Positions 1 to 7,098 of a stretch of 64,000 nucleotides of DNA are shown here, in pieces (the stretch's first letter is position 1; every line of letters begins with the position of its first letter). The DNA is from Methanoculleus thermophilus (lineage in GTDB: Archaea; Halobacteriota; Methanomicrobia; Methanomicrobiales; Methanoculleaceae). The notes under the pieces were generated by a model. That model did not search any database. It was not told the origin of the DNA and saw only the letters and a list, made by a program, of their open reading frames with translations. Position numbers and translations under genes: made by a program. The stretch spans positions 151,344 through 215,343 of the forward strand of contig NZ_BCNX01000008.1 of the NCBI RefSeq assembly GCF_001571405.1, read 5' to 3'.

Positions 1-430
1 ATAGTCCTCTGCATTACTGCGATCCGTCATCTGGCCGCCTTGACCGCTTCGAATTACTGCTGCTCCTGCAATAGGTTACAGTTTCGCCATAGAGCACTAA
101 TCCATTTCGGATCGTCTTCTGAAAAGACCGCGTCGGATGCTCTTACCCCAAAACCGCCCACCATCATCCGGCGAAGAGATCCAAGGTCTCATATAGCGGT
201 GGGACGAATCTCCTGTATGCCGAGCGTGCGGATCAATGACGGTGTCCTCCCCTCGGGTGCTGGTGTCGAGGGGGGGCGAAAGAAGCGACCCGACGAGCAG
301 CAGACCCCTACCTCCCGGGAGCCCATGCCGGAGGTCGAAAAGATGGGGAGCCACGAGAAGTCCCGGATAAGGGGGCCCCGGTTCGCTGGCGACGAAAGCG
401 CCGATATATTCTACACAGGGACGAAATAGG
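1..430. other. Left-edge region with no supported gene
   Basis: Open frames exist on both strands here, but they are rich in Arg, Pro and Ser, show no recognisable domain and have no convincing ribosome-binding site. I see no tRNA, clear repeat or terminator. It probably holds the region downstream of the OB-fold gene and of a gene to the left of the window. Confidence 0.5.
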
Positions 431-796
431 TCACACGAGCACCCGGATATCGGCGGCGGAGGAGACCACCACCTCCCGCGCCCCACGATAGGTCTGGACA
501 ACCCCATACAGCGTCACGCTCTCGTTCTCGTGGAGTTCAAGCCCCGCTGCCACATTTTGCGGCAGAAAGACGGTAGTGCCGTTGACGGAAAGAATAAGGT
601 GCCCCCCACTCGAGGTCTCTCTGATCTCCTCGATCCTCCCCTCAAGGAGGACCAGCGCCCCGTCGGGAACCTCTTCCGAGTAAGGTTCCACGAGAAGCGG
701 CCGACCGACGGCGCCAAAGAGGAGGTGGACGGCAAGCACGATCCCGACGACGCCTACAAGCATAACGAGTGCTGTCTTCTCCTCCCGTTCCAGCAT
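431..796 (-). CDS. Membrane-anchored OB-fold protein
   Basis: A 121-residue protein of unknown role. Residues about 9-30 form one hydrophobic segment, so the protein is probably anchored in the membrane with its C-terminal part outside. Residues about 45-120 alternate short hydrophobic strands and turns (VLLEGRIEEIRE, LILSVNG, SVTLYGVVQTY) in the pattern of the tRNA-anticodon/OB-fold nucleic-acid-binding family. The gene stands alone and is divergent from the regulator pair at 867. The fold assignment comes from reading the pattern and the ligand is unknown. Confidence 0.65.
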   Translation of the reverse strand: MLEREEKTALVMLVGVVGIVLAVHLLFGAVGRPLLVEPYSEEVPDGALVLLEGRIEEIRETSSGGHLILSVNGTTVFLPQNVAAGLELHENESVTLYGVVQTYRGAREVVVSSAADIRVLV

Positions 797-843
797 AAAT
801 CTCTGTAGAACTCCCGGGGCTATAAGATCCGTCAGTTTGATAT

Positions 844-858
844 GTTAACAGCGTTAAC
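844..858. promoter_or_regulatory. Candidate operator overlapping the promoter of the regulator pair
   Basis: GTTAACAGCGTTAAC is two copies of the palindromic hexamer GTTAAC separated by 3 bp. It ends 8 bp before the ATG at 867 and overlaps the AT-rich stretch expected to hold the TATA element of a nearly leaderless transcript. The divergent gene at 796 starts 48 bp away, so a bound protein could affect both genes. Binding is inferred. Confidence 0.45.
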
Positions 859-866
859 TACTATAT

Positions 867-1100
867 ATGGATGATGTGAACCTTCCCCCGTCTTCCAGAA
901 AGATATTGATGCTGCTTGAGGATGGGGGCGCCCTTACCCATAAGGAACTCGTCCGCCGCAGCAGTCTGGCCCCCCGCACCGTCCGCTATGCCCTAAAACG
1001 GCTCAAAGATAACGATATGATCGTAGAGAAGTTCAACTTCCGGGACGCCCGGCAGATCCTCTACGAGTATAAAGACCCCCAGATGGTGTCTGCACAATGA
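867..1100 (+). CDS. Small winged-helix transcriptional regulator
   Basis: A 77-residue protein that is almost entirely one winged helix-turn-helix. It has a first helix (SSRKILMLLEDGG), the turn ALTHKELVRRSSLAPRTVRYALKRLKD, and a wing ending in LYEYKD, in the style of MarR/TrmB-type DNA-binding domains. The ATG lies directly behind the AT-rich promoter, which suggests a leaderless or nearly leaderless mRNA. It overlaps the next regulator by 4 bp (ATGA), so the two are translationally coupled. The inverted repeat just upstream suggests autoregulation (inference). Confidence 0.8.
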   Translation: MDDVNLPPSSRKILMLLEDGGALTHKELVRRSSLAPRTVRYALKRLKDNDMIVEKFNFRDARQILYEYKDPQMVSAQ

Positions 1101-1414
1101 CGGAGCCTTTCTCCTGCGACATCATGCGCTGCGACAACCTCGCACGGGTGCTCCTTCCCCGGATGCGCGCCGAGATGGTCTACCGCCTGGTGAACGAACG
1201 CGGGATCACCCAGAGCGAGGCCTCCAAGCGCCTCGGAGTCAGTAGAGCCGCAATATCCCAGTATATGAGCCGGAAACGCGGGTTTGCCGGGCAGGACTTC
1301 TCCGAAGACCTCGATAGGGTCATCGAGCGCTGGGTCTCCGCCGTCGCTTCGGGTGAAGGGACGATCACCATCTGCGACGTCTGCCGGTCGGCCGGTCTTC
1401 CGGAACGCCGGTGA
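1097..1414 (+). CDS. HTH regulator with flanking cysteines
   Basis: A 105-residue DNA-binding protein with an XRE-like helix-turn-helix at about residues 35-60 (ERGITQSEASKRLGVSRAAIS). This is the arrangement of a family of archaeal predicted regulators. Cysteines near both ends (C7 and C12 in FSCDIMRCDN; a C-terminal ICDVCRSAG) could bind a metal or cluster, making it a candidate metal or redox sensor; no ligand can be read from sequence. It is coupled to the winged-helix gene by a 4-bp overlap and ends 2 bp from the convergent PLD gene. Confidence 0.75.
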   Translation: MTEPFSCDIMRCDNLARVLLPRMRAEMVYRLVNERGITQSEASKRLGVSRAAISQYMSRKRGFAGQDFSEDLDRVIERWVSAVASGEGTITICDVCRSAGLPERR

Positions 1415-1416
1415 AG

Positions 1417-3093
1417 CTATGTGCGCCGTCGGCGGTAGAGGTAGAGCCCAATGAGCCAGACCAGGATGCATGCTGCTAGAATAATCTTGAGCCGGTCCGG
1501 CCCCGGGGCAGCGCCAGCCCCGCTCCCTTTTGAGGCATTCCAGTCGTCGAGAAAGACCGCGGTGTAATAAGCGGCGATCGCCGGATGCTCGATGATCACG
1601 CCCGCTTCCCGGTTGAACGCCGGGGAGTTGGCATTCCAGTTGATGCTGCTGACAAGGACCGCGCGCCCATCGACGATGACGCCTTTGTTATGGATCTTTG
1701 CAAGATTATTCGCCTCGATATCCGCAAGCCTGGCCTCAAGCGGTAGCCCTTCGGCCGCGGCAATCCGGTTGATGACCGCGACCATCTCGTCGTTGTCCGC
1801 ATCGTCCTCGGTGTTGAACCAGGCGGAGTCGAGGAGGATCTGTACCACGACACCCCGCCGGGATGCGTTGATCGCGGCCGCAAGGTAGGGATTGAGTTCG
1901 TACCGGGTCTCGTTTGTGATGTAGGCCTGCTCGATCGCGATGCTCTCTTCTGCCCCCTCGATCAGGTCGAGGATGAGCGCGCTCGTATCGGGGGAGAGGA
2001 CCACCGTCACCCGCGCATCCTCCGCGCGGCAGGGCCCAAACTCCACGGCGTATGTGGGTGCCCAGGGCGTGTAGAGTTCGGCTGCGGTTCCCTCCAGGGG
2101 CACGATATCCCCGCCCGCGGCATCGATGAGGAAGACCTCCCGGAAGTAGGCCGCAAGGTCGGGGTCCTCGAGGATGACTACCCACCCGCGGTTGCCCTGC
2201 AGACCCGGTGCCGGGTAACCGCCGGGCTTGAAGTTCTCGCTCCCGAGGAGGACCGTCTCGCCATCGATGACGAGGTACTTCGCGTGGTTGTAGCGGTACT
2301 TCGCATGGGCCAGATCCGTCGTCTCCATCGCGAGGACCACAATCCCGCTCCGGTTGAGGGCGCCCGCGACGGCCCGCTCTTCCGGTGAGATGCCGCCCAC
2401 CGGCCCGCCCTCAAGGAGGACGGTCACCTCAACACCGCGTTCGCGGGCGCCGATGAGGGCGTCTGCGATCGTAGGGTCGGTGAACTCGTAGACGTTTGCG
2501 AGAATCTCGCGCTCGGCGCTCGAGACCGCCGAGAGGAAGGCCTCCTGTGAACAGTCCGGGGCGACGAACGCAGTCACCTCAACGCCTTCGAACGTTTCCG
2601 GACCAAAGCGTGACTGGCCGATACCGAGCGGACGCGGGTCCCAGATGCCATTCTCAAGGTAGTGGATCTGCCCTTCGCGGGGACGGACGTCCCCGGGCCA
2701 GGCCACCTTCTGGACGAGCGTGGTTCCATGGTAGATGAAGAGTTCGTCGCCCTGGTTCGCCATCTGAAGGTTCCCGCTCTGGATCACGTCCGGCACCGCC
2801 GGCGTCCTCCCCTCGATCTCGAAGTCGGGCAGGTACCCGTGGGTCTGCTCGAAGGCCGGACCGCTCCTTGCGACCACCACCCGCCCGTCTATCCGCGTGC
2901 CCGGGGGGAACCGAAACCCGCCCTCTCCATCCGAGAAGACGTAGCCGTCGAGCACCCCCCTCCCCTCAATCACCAGGTACTCGTCGAGATCCCCGGCAAG
3001 ATAGGGATCAGGACAGAACTCAACGATCTGGACAGCATCGACGGCGGCAACAAGGAGGCATACGAGCAGGATGGCTGCGGCGATCCGGCGCAT
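1417..3093 (-). CDS. Exported phospholipase D-like protein with lamin-tail-like domain
   Basis: A 558-residue protein. Residues 1-21 form a signal peptide. Residues about 22-133 resemble the lamin-tail (LTD) beta fold. Two PLD-type domains follow, each with an HxK(x4)D motif: HAKYLVID at H270 and IHNKGVIVD at H468. A C-terminal membrane helix with a basic tail (about 535-558, ending YLYRRRRT) anchors it with the catalytic part outside the cell. Paired HKD motifs normally form one active site for phosphodiester cleavage or transfer. The substrate (lipid or nucleic acid) is unknown. It is a single-gene unit, convergent with the regulators. Confidence 0.82.
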   Translation of the reverse strand: MRRIAAAILLVCLLVAAVDAVQIVEFCPDPYLAGDLDEYLVIEGRGVLDGYVFSDGEGGFRFPPGTRIDGRVVVARSGPAFEQTHGYLPDFEIEGRTPAVPDVIQSGNLQMANQGDELFIYHGTTLVQKVAWPGDVRPREGQIHYLENGIWDPRPLGIGQSRFGPETFEGVEVTAFVAPDCSQEAFLSAVSSAEREILANVYEFTDPTIADALIGARERGVEVTVLLEGGPVGGISPEERAVAGALNRSGIVVLAMETTDLAHAKYRYNHAKYLVIDGETVLLGSENFKPGGYPAPGLQGNRGWVVILEDPDLAAYFREVFLIDAAGGDIVPLEGTAAELYTPWAPTYAVEFGPCRAEDARVTVVLSPDTSALILDLIEGAEESIAIEQAYITNETRYELNPYLAAAINASRRGVVVQILLDSAWFNTEDDADNDEMVAVINRIAAAEGLPLEARLADIEANNLAKIHNKGVIVDGRAVLVSSINWNANSPAFNREAGVIIEHPAIAAYYTAVFLDDWNASKGSGAGAAPGPDRLKIILAACILVWLIGLYLYRRRRT

Positions 3094-3133
3094 ACGCAGG
3101 ATTATCTAGGTCCCGGTTTAATAGCAAGACGAA

Positions 3134-3736
3134 ATGACTTCGCCTGCACTTCCGCTGGTCGTCAAGGTGGGTGGAAGCCTCTTTGACCGGACAGCGTCTC
3201 TGATCGATATCTTTCAGGAGATCGGGCGCCCGGTGCTGATCGTGCCCGGCGGCGGGAAGTTCGCCGACCTCGTCCGGCGCCTCAACGTCTCCGATAACGC
3301 GGCCCACTGGATGGCCATCGCCGGTATGGAACAGTTCGGATGGTATATCGCCTCGCACGGCGTCCCGGCAACCTCCGAGATCGCGCTCCCAGAGGAGGTG
3401 ACGGTCCTCCTTCCCTATTGTGCCCTCCGGCGGGCCGACCCGCTTCCCCATTCCTGGGATGTCACATCCGATACCATCGCCGCCTGGGTCGCACGCGAGC
3501 TCTCTCTGGATCTCCTCCTCTTAAAATCGGTCGACGGCATTCACCATCACCGAAGGCTTCTTTCACGCATCGAGGATCCCTCCCTCATCTCCGACGAGGT
3601 CGATCCCACGTTCATCCGATTTGTCTTCGAGCACGGTCTCCGGGCCCGGGTGGTGAACGGCAGGCACGAGGATCGGGTCCGTGGAGCTCTCCGGGATGAG
3701 GCGGTAACGGGGACTCTTCTCGAACCGAGATTTTAA
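3134..3736 (+). CDS. mfnE: MfnE-type kinase (aminomethyl-furan-methanol phosphate kinase)
   Basis: A 200-residue amino-acid-kinase-fold protein with the phosphate-binding N-terminus VVKVGGSLF and the loop VPGGGKFAD. The segment HSWDVTSDTIAAW is typical of the archaeal MfnE group, which phosphorylates [5-(aminomethyl)furan-3-yl]methyl phosphate in methanofuran biosynthesis, the cofactor of the first CO2-reducing step of methanogenesis. Aspartate or UMP kinases are longer and differ in these motifs. The gene starts 41 bp from the divergent PLD gene and is followed by the zinc-ribbon/aEF-1beta pair. Confidence 0.8.
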   Translation: MTSPALPLVVKVGGSLFDRTASLIDIFQEIGRPVLIVPGGGKFADLVRRLNVSDNAAHWMAIAGMEQFGWYIASHGVPATSEIALPEEVTVLLPYCALRRADPLPHSWDVTSDTIAAWVARELSLDLLLLKSVDGIHHHRRLLSRIEDPSLISDEVDPTFIRFVFEHGLRARVVNGRHEDRVRGALRDEAVTGTLLEPRF

Positions 3737-3781
3737 CTCCTGCGAGGGCAATATAATAGGTTAACTTTCGAGGAAGCGATA

Positions 3782-3946
3782 ATGACAGCCAAAGAGCGAT
3801 GTACCTCCTGCAACGCCACACTGGCGGTTGAAGGCTCGACCGGGTTCCCGTGCCCGGTCTGTGCGAACACGATCTACAGATGCTATCGGTGCAGGGAGCA
3901 GAGCATAGCCTATACATGCCCGAAGTGCGGGTTCCAGGGGCCATAA
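3782..3946 (+). CDS. Small zinc-ribbon protein
   Basis: A 54-residue protein. It has four CxxC pairs (CTSC, CPVC, CYRC, CPKC), enough for two zinc sites, in the double-zinc-ribbon style of the conserved archaeal HVO_2753/DUF1610 group that is commonly encoded beside aEF-1beta. A GAGGAAG ribosome-binding site precedes the ATG. The stop lies 3 bp before the aEF-1beta start, so the two form a unit. A role in translation or RNA binding is inferred from that conserved pairing. Confidence 0.85.
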   Translation: MTAKERCTSCNATLAVEGSTGFPCPVCANTIYRCYRCREQSIAYTCPKCGFQGP

Positions 3947-3949
3947 GCC

Positions 3950-4204
3950 ATGGGTAACGTAGCCATTATCGTCAAGGTCATGCCCGAGTCGCCCGATGTC
4001 GACCGTGAGGCGCTCAAAGCAGCGATCCGGGCAGCTGTCCCGGTCGACGACATCAAGGAAGAGCCGATCGGCTTTGGCCTTGTGGCACTGAAGGTTGTTT
4101 CCGTCGTCCCCGATAAAGCCGGGGCTCCTGACGAGGTTGAGAAGGCGCTCCAGAACCTTGAGGGTGTTGGCAGCGCGGAGATCCTCGAGTCCACCCTCGT
4201 GTAA
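3950..4204 (+). CDS. ef1b: Translation elongation factor aEF-1beta
   Basis: An 84-residue protein that catalyses GDP/GTP exchange on aEF-1alpha. The full length matches the archaeal single-domain form: N-terminal VAIIVKVMPESP, the central IGFGLVALKVV strand and a C-terminal helix and strand (VEKALQNLEGVGSAEI). It follows the zinc-ribbon gene with 3 bp between them. Confidence 0.93.
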   Translation: MGNVAIIVKVMPESPDVDREALKAAIRAAVPVDDIKEEPIGFGLVALKVVSVVPDKAGAPDEVEKALQNLEGVGSAEILESTLV

Positions 4205-4231
4205 GGTGGATTCGCACCACTTTTTCCCGTT

Positions 4232-5185
4232 CTATTGGGTCTTTTCCAGCCGCTCCATCACTTTAGCAGTGATCTTCTGGATCTTGGCGACCGATCTGCT
4301 GAATCCCGCGATCTCATCGTCTTCAAGACGGATCGCAACCGGGAAGACCCCTTCGCGGTTGATGCGAGCGGGAACACCAATGCAGACATCACCGATCCCG
4401 TGGATCTCGCTCTTGATGTAACTGGAGACGGTGAGGATCCTGTTCTCGTTTCCGAGAATCGTCCGGACAAGGGTTGCAATCGCTTCACCCGGTCCATAGA
4501 CGGTAGCGCCCTTGTCTCTGATGATCGCTTCGCCGCTGGTCCTGACGGTCTCGATCATCTCCTGTGTGGGAAGTCCTGAGAACGTGGGCAGATTCTGGAT
4601 CCGGATGCCGCCGATCGTCGTCGCCGACCAGAGCGGGACCATGCTCTTGCCGTGCTCGCCGATGATACGGGTATGCACCTCGCTGACGTGGACCCGGAAG
4701 TAGTGCGCGATGAGGGATTTTAAGCGCATCGAGTCGAGGTGCGTCCCGAGGCCGAAGACCTGCCTCGGCTCAAGCCCCGAATACTTCAGGGCAACGGCGG
4801 TCATGACGTCGACCGGGTTTGTGATGACAAAGAGAATAGCATCGGGCGATACCTGGCCGATGGTTCTGGCGGTCTCTGCGACAATCTTTGCGTTCTCGAA
4901 GGCGAGGTCGTTTCGGTCCTGGCCCGGCTTGCGGGGCACCCCTGCTGTACAGACAATAATATCCGAGTCTCTTGCATCGGCAAGGCTGGTGCTGTATGAC
5001 AGCCGGACATCGGTGCCTCGTGCGGCGAACGAATCCGAGAGATCACGGCAGCAGCCTGCAAGAAAGTCTTCGCGCCCAGGTCTCCCGACAAGCAGCATAT
5101 CGCTGACGTACGGGATCTCGGAGATAGTGTGGGCAGCAAACAAGCCGACGTTCCCTGTAGCCCCAAGAATCGTTACTTTTGCCAT
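4232..5185 (-). CDS. mdh: Malate/lactate-type dehydrogenase
   Basis: A 317-residue NAD(P)-dependent dehydrogenase interconverting malate and oxaloacetate. Visible motifs are the Rossmann glycine loop ILGATGNVGLFA at the N-terminus, the mobile-loop arginines in RKPGQDRNDL, the coenzyme motif TNPVDV, and the catalytic histidine in GEHGKSMVPLWS. The ATG at 5185 (MAKVTILGA) gives the normal family length. The frame stays open upstream to 5590, but that stretch is the SRP RNA gene and encodes no recognisable protein. In methanogens it serves the reductive partial TCA pathway, consistent with TfrAB encoded in the same window. Confidence 0.9.
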   Translation of the reverse strand: MAKVTILGATGNVGLFAAHTISEIPYVSDMLLVGRPGREDFLAGCCRDLSDSFAARGTDVRLSYSTSLADARDSDIIVCTAGVPRKPGQDRNDLAFENAKIVAETARTIGQVSPDAILFVITNPVDVMTAVALKYSGLEPRQVFGLGTHLDSMRLKSLIAHYFRVHVSEVHTRIIGEHGKSMVPLWSATTIGGIRIQNLPTFSGLPTQEMIETVRTSGEAIIRDKGATVYGPGEAIATLVRTILGNENRILTVSSYIKSEIHGIGDVCIGVPARINREGVFPVAIRLEDDEIAGFSRSVAKIQKITAKVMERLEKTQ

Positions 5186-5198
5186 GAAGATCGCCGTT

Positions 5199-5505
5199 GG
5201 GGACACGTCCGCAGTCGACCGTGCGCGCAAACATGCACCACTGCACCCCTCCTCCACCCCGCAACCCCATGGGCGCCGAACGTCCACGGTAAGTCTGCTC
5301 CCTTCCGGGCCTGAACCGGTACCCGCGGCAAGAGGTCGCCGCCCCCTCCGGGGCTTTGATCCCTCTCCGTCGACCTCATAGGACGAGGTTTCTCCGTCGG
5401 GGCGCAGCGGATTCTGCAAGCCGCTGCGGCCTTCCTTGGACTTCGCCCCCCGCGTGACGACGGTTTCGGGTGACAGGTGACGCCGAGCCACCCGGGCTAG
5501 TCCCC
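5199..5505 (-). ncRNA. ffs: Signal recognition particle (7S) RNA
   Basis: The minus strand carries the helix 8 signature CAGGCCCGGAAGGGAGCAG (CCC-GGAA-GGG apical stem), which binds SRP54. The 5' domain GGCTCGGCGTCACCTGTCA is typical of archaeal 7S RNA. Ends GGGGAC (5505-5500) and GTCCCC (5204-5199) pair to form the closing helix 1, giving about 307 nt, the usual archaeal size. It lies directly upstream of mdh on the same strand. Exact ends are estimated from helix 1. Confidence 0.9.
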
Positions 5506-5519
5506 GTATACAATGGGCT

Positions 5520-6563
5520 CTAAGGGATAAAAATAACTCCGCCCACGGAAGACTGCCAGGCCCGGGTGATCCGCGCGACCTTCCCGGCATCTCGCTTCTC
5601 GAAGAGGTCCAGAGCGGTAAGGTCGACTTCTGGCGGAAGAACGGTCGAAAGCAGCCTCAGATCTCCCTGATAGACCGCCGCCTCCTCTGTATCGGCGATC
5701 AGGATGGGATCGCGCGCGACCGGGTTGCGCCGGAGGTCGTCGTAGGACCGGTGCATCGTCACCTCCCCGATCTTGAGGAACTCGCGGTTCAGGTGGAGGT
5801 TGCAGGCGGTCCAGTAGGCGGCCGCGTACCAGGCGTCGTTGCAGATGACGCGCGGGACACCCATGCGTGCGGCGGCTAGCCCGAGGGTTCCGGCCCCCGA
5901 GCACGCGTCGACGAAGACCCGGGGCCGGTGCTCCCTGATCTGGCGTTCGAGGGAGAGGATCTTTTCGTCACGGTTCCGGGGGAACTCGATATGCAGGACC
6001 GATTGCTGCTTGTAGACGGCGATCGGTCCTGCCCGCGTCGGAAAGATATCGGCCCGGACGTCGCAGCCCGCAAGCAGGGTATGGGTCGTGGGCGCCGCGT
6101 CGGTATCGTTGATCCCCGGTGTCCCTGGGCCTGCTTTGACGACACCCTTAACCTCCGGGACCGTATCGATCAGGCGTGCTGCCGCCCGCTCTCCTATTGC
6201 CCTGGAGAGAAGGACGAGCGATCGCGGCGGGAGATAGGGAGGCCTCCGCATGGCGTAGCCGGGATGGACGAGCGGTGTCCCGACGGCGGCGAGGGGTTCG
6301 GTCCCGGCAAGATCCCCTTCATCGACCATCACCCGGTAGATCTCGGCAAAGACCTCGTCGATGAACCGTTTCCCGCAGGTGGGACAGGGTTCTGCCGGAT
6401 CGATACCGGGCGGCGGGCTTTGTTTGTCGTAGACGAGCCCCATGCAGTCCGGGCAGGGGGCGAAGCGTTCCGGCAGATCGGCAAGGAGTTTGCGGGCCTC
6501 GGTGAGGCAGTCGTGCCCGCAGACGGGACAGTGCATACACGATTCTGTTGGGGCCCGCAGCAT
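5520..6563 (-). CDS. Zinc-ribbon SAM-dependent methyltransferase-like protein
   Basis: A 347-residue protein. Its N-terminus holds CxxC pairs CPVCGHDC, CPDC and CPTCGKRF, which look like zinc ribbons. A middle region of mixed strands follows. The C-terminal third has a Rossmann methyltransferase core: motif I FVDACSGAGTLGLAAARMG, then VICNDAWYAAAYWTACNL, resembling Trm5/TYW2-type RNA methyltransferases. No catalytic motif fixes the substrate; tRNA or rRNA is plausible. The start could be the ATG at 6536 instead, ten codons in. Its last codons overlap the likely SRP RNA promoter. Confidence 0.65.
   Translation of the reverse strand: MLRAPTESCMHCPVCGHDCLTEARKLLADLPERFAPCPDCMGLVYDKQSPPPGIDPAEPCPTCGKRFIDEVFAEIYRVMVDEGDLAGTEPLAAVGTPLVHPGYAMRRPPYLPPRSLVLLSRAIGERAAARLIDTVPEVKGVVKAGPGTPGINDTDAAPTTHTLLAGCDVRADIFPTRAGPIAVYKQQSVLHIEFPRNRDEKILSLERQIREHRPRVFVDACSGAGTLGLAAARMGVPRVICNDAWYAAAYWTACNLHLNREFLKIGEVTMHRSYDDLRRNPVARDPILIADTEEAAVYQGDLRLLSTVLPPEVDLTALDLFEKRDAGKVARITRAWQSSVGGVIFIP
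5525..5536 (-). promoter_or_regulatory. Likely TATA element of the SRP RNA gene
   Basis: On the minus strand this reads TTATTTTTATCC and is centred about 25 nt upstream of the predicted RNA 5' end at 5505, the normal archaeal TATA spacing. It lies inside the last codons of the upstream methyltransferase gene. The match to the TATA consensus is only moderate. Confidence 0.45.
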
Positions 6564-6572
6564 ATAGGTGTA

Positions 6573-6965
6573 TCACGCGGCCCGCGGCACGACCACGAGC
6601 CCCTCCCTGAGCCAGCCCCAGGCATCCCGAAGACGCCCCTCAGGGAAGTAACGGACATCGACGTCGACGAAACCGACGAAGAGACTCGGTAATCGATTCA
6701 TCCATTCCCGCCACCGTTCCCCGCCGACGACGGCGATCCGATCGACACTCTTGAGCCCCGGCCACTGCCTGAAGGCGTCCCAGCCCTCCCCCGGTCTCCA
6801 GCTGCGGAAACCCTCGATCTTAAAGAGAATCCGGACGTTGTCGTGGTCTTCCATTGCTCGTGTAAGTTCAGGTATCAGGATGGTGGCGTAATCACTCTCA
6901 CTCATTTTTCCATCGAACCGGAACCCGATCACACGTCCTGAACTCTCTCTCATCCGGTCAAGCAT
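6573..6965 (-). CDS. STAS/SpoIIAA-like protein, copy 1
   Basis: A 130-residue protein of the SpoIIAA-like (DUF3478-type) family: FRFDGKMSESDYATILIPEL, then VRILFKIEGFRSW, RIAVVGGERWREWMNR and a C-terminal FVDVDVRYFPEG with DAWGWLREG. The fold is related to STAS domains that bind lipid or partner proteins; the function here is unknown. The chosen start (MLDRMRE) matches the start of its paralogue at 9485. The frame extends to 7160, but that part overlaps the divergent cls gene. The two share a divergent start region. Confidence 0.75.
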   Translation of the reverse strand: MLDRMRESSGRVIGFRFDGKMSESDYATILIPELTRAMEDHDNVRILFKIEGFRSWRPGEGWDAFRQWPGLKSVDRIAVVGGERWREWMNRLPSLFVGFVDVDVRYFPEGRLRDAWGWLREGLVVVPRAA

Positions 6966-7098
6966 GGGTCCTCCTATAACTTCCAGAGAGAAAAAACCTC
7001 TGCCGGATAGGGGTGTCGTTCCGGCAAGGAACACTGATATATCCCTATACGAGTATTCCTCTGGTAGCGCCCGGTTCCGGCAGGGAGACAGTGGCACG

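Noticed and set aside
40..507. Two overlapping frames on opposite strands at the left edge
   Set aside because: Neither shows a domain, plausible start signal or balanced composition.
5186..5590. N-terminal extension of malate dehydrogenase
   Set aside because: The stretch is the SRP RNA; the family start and length fit the ATG at 5185.
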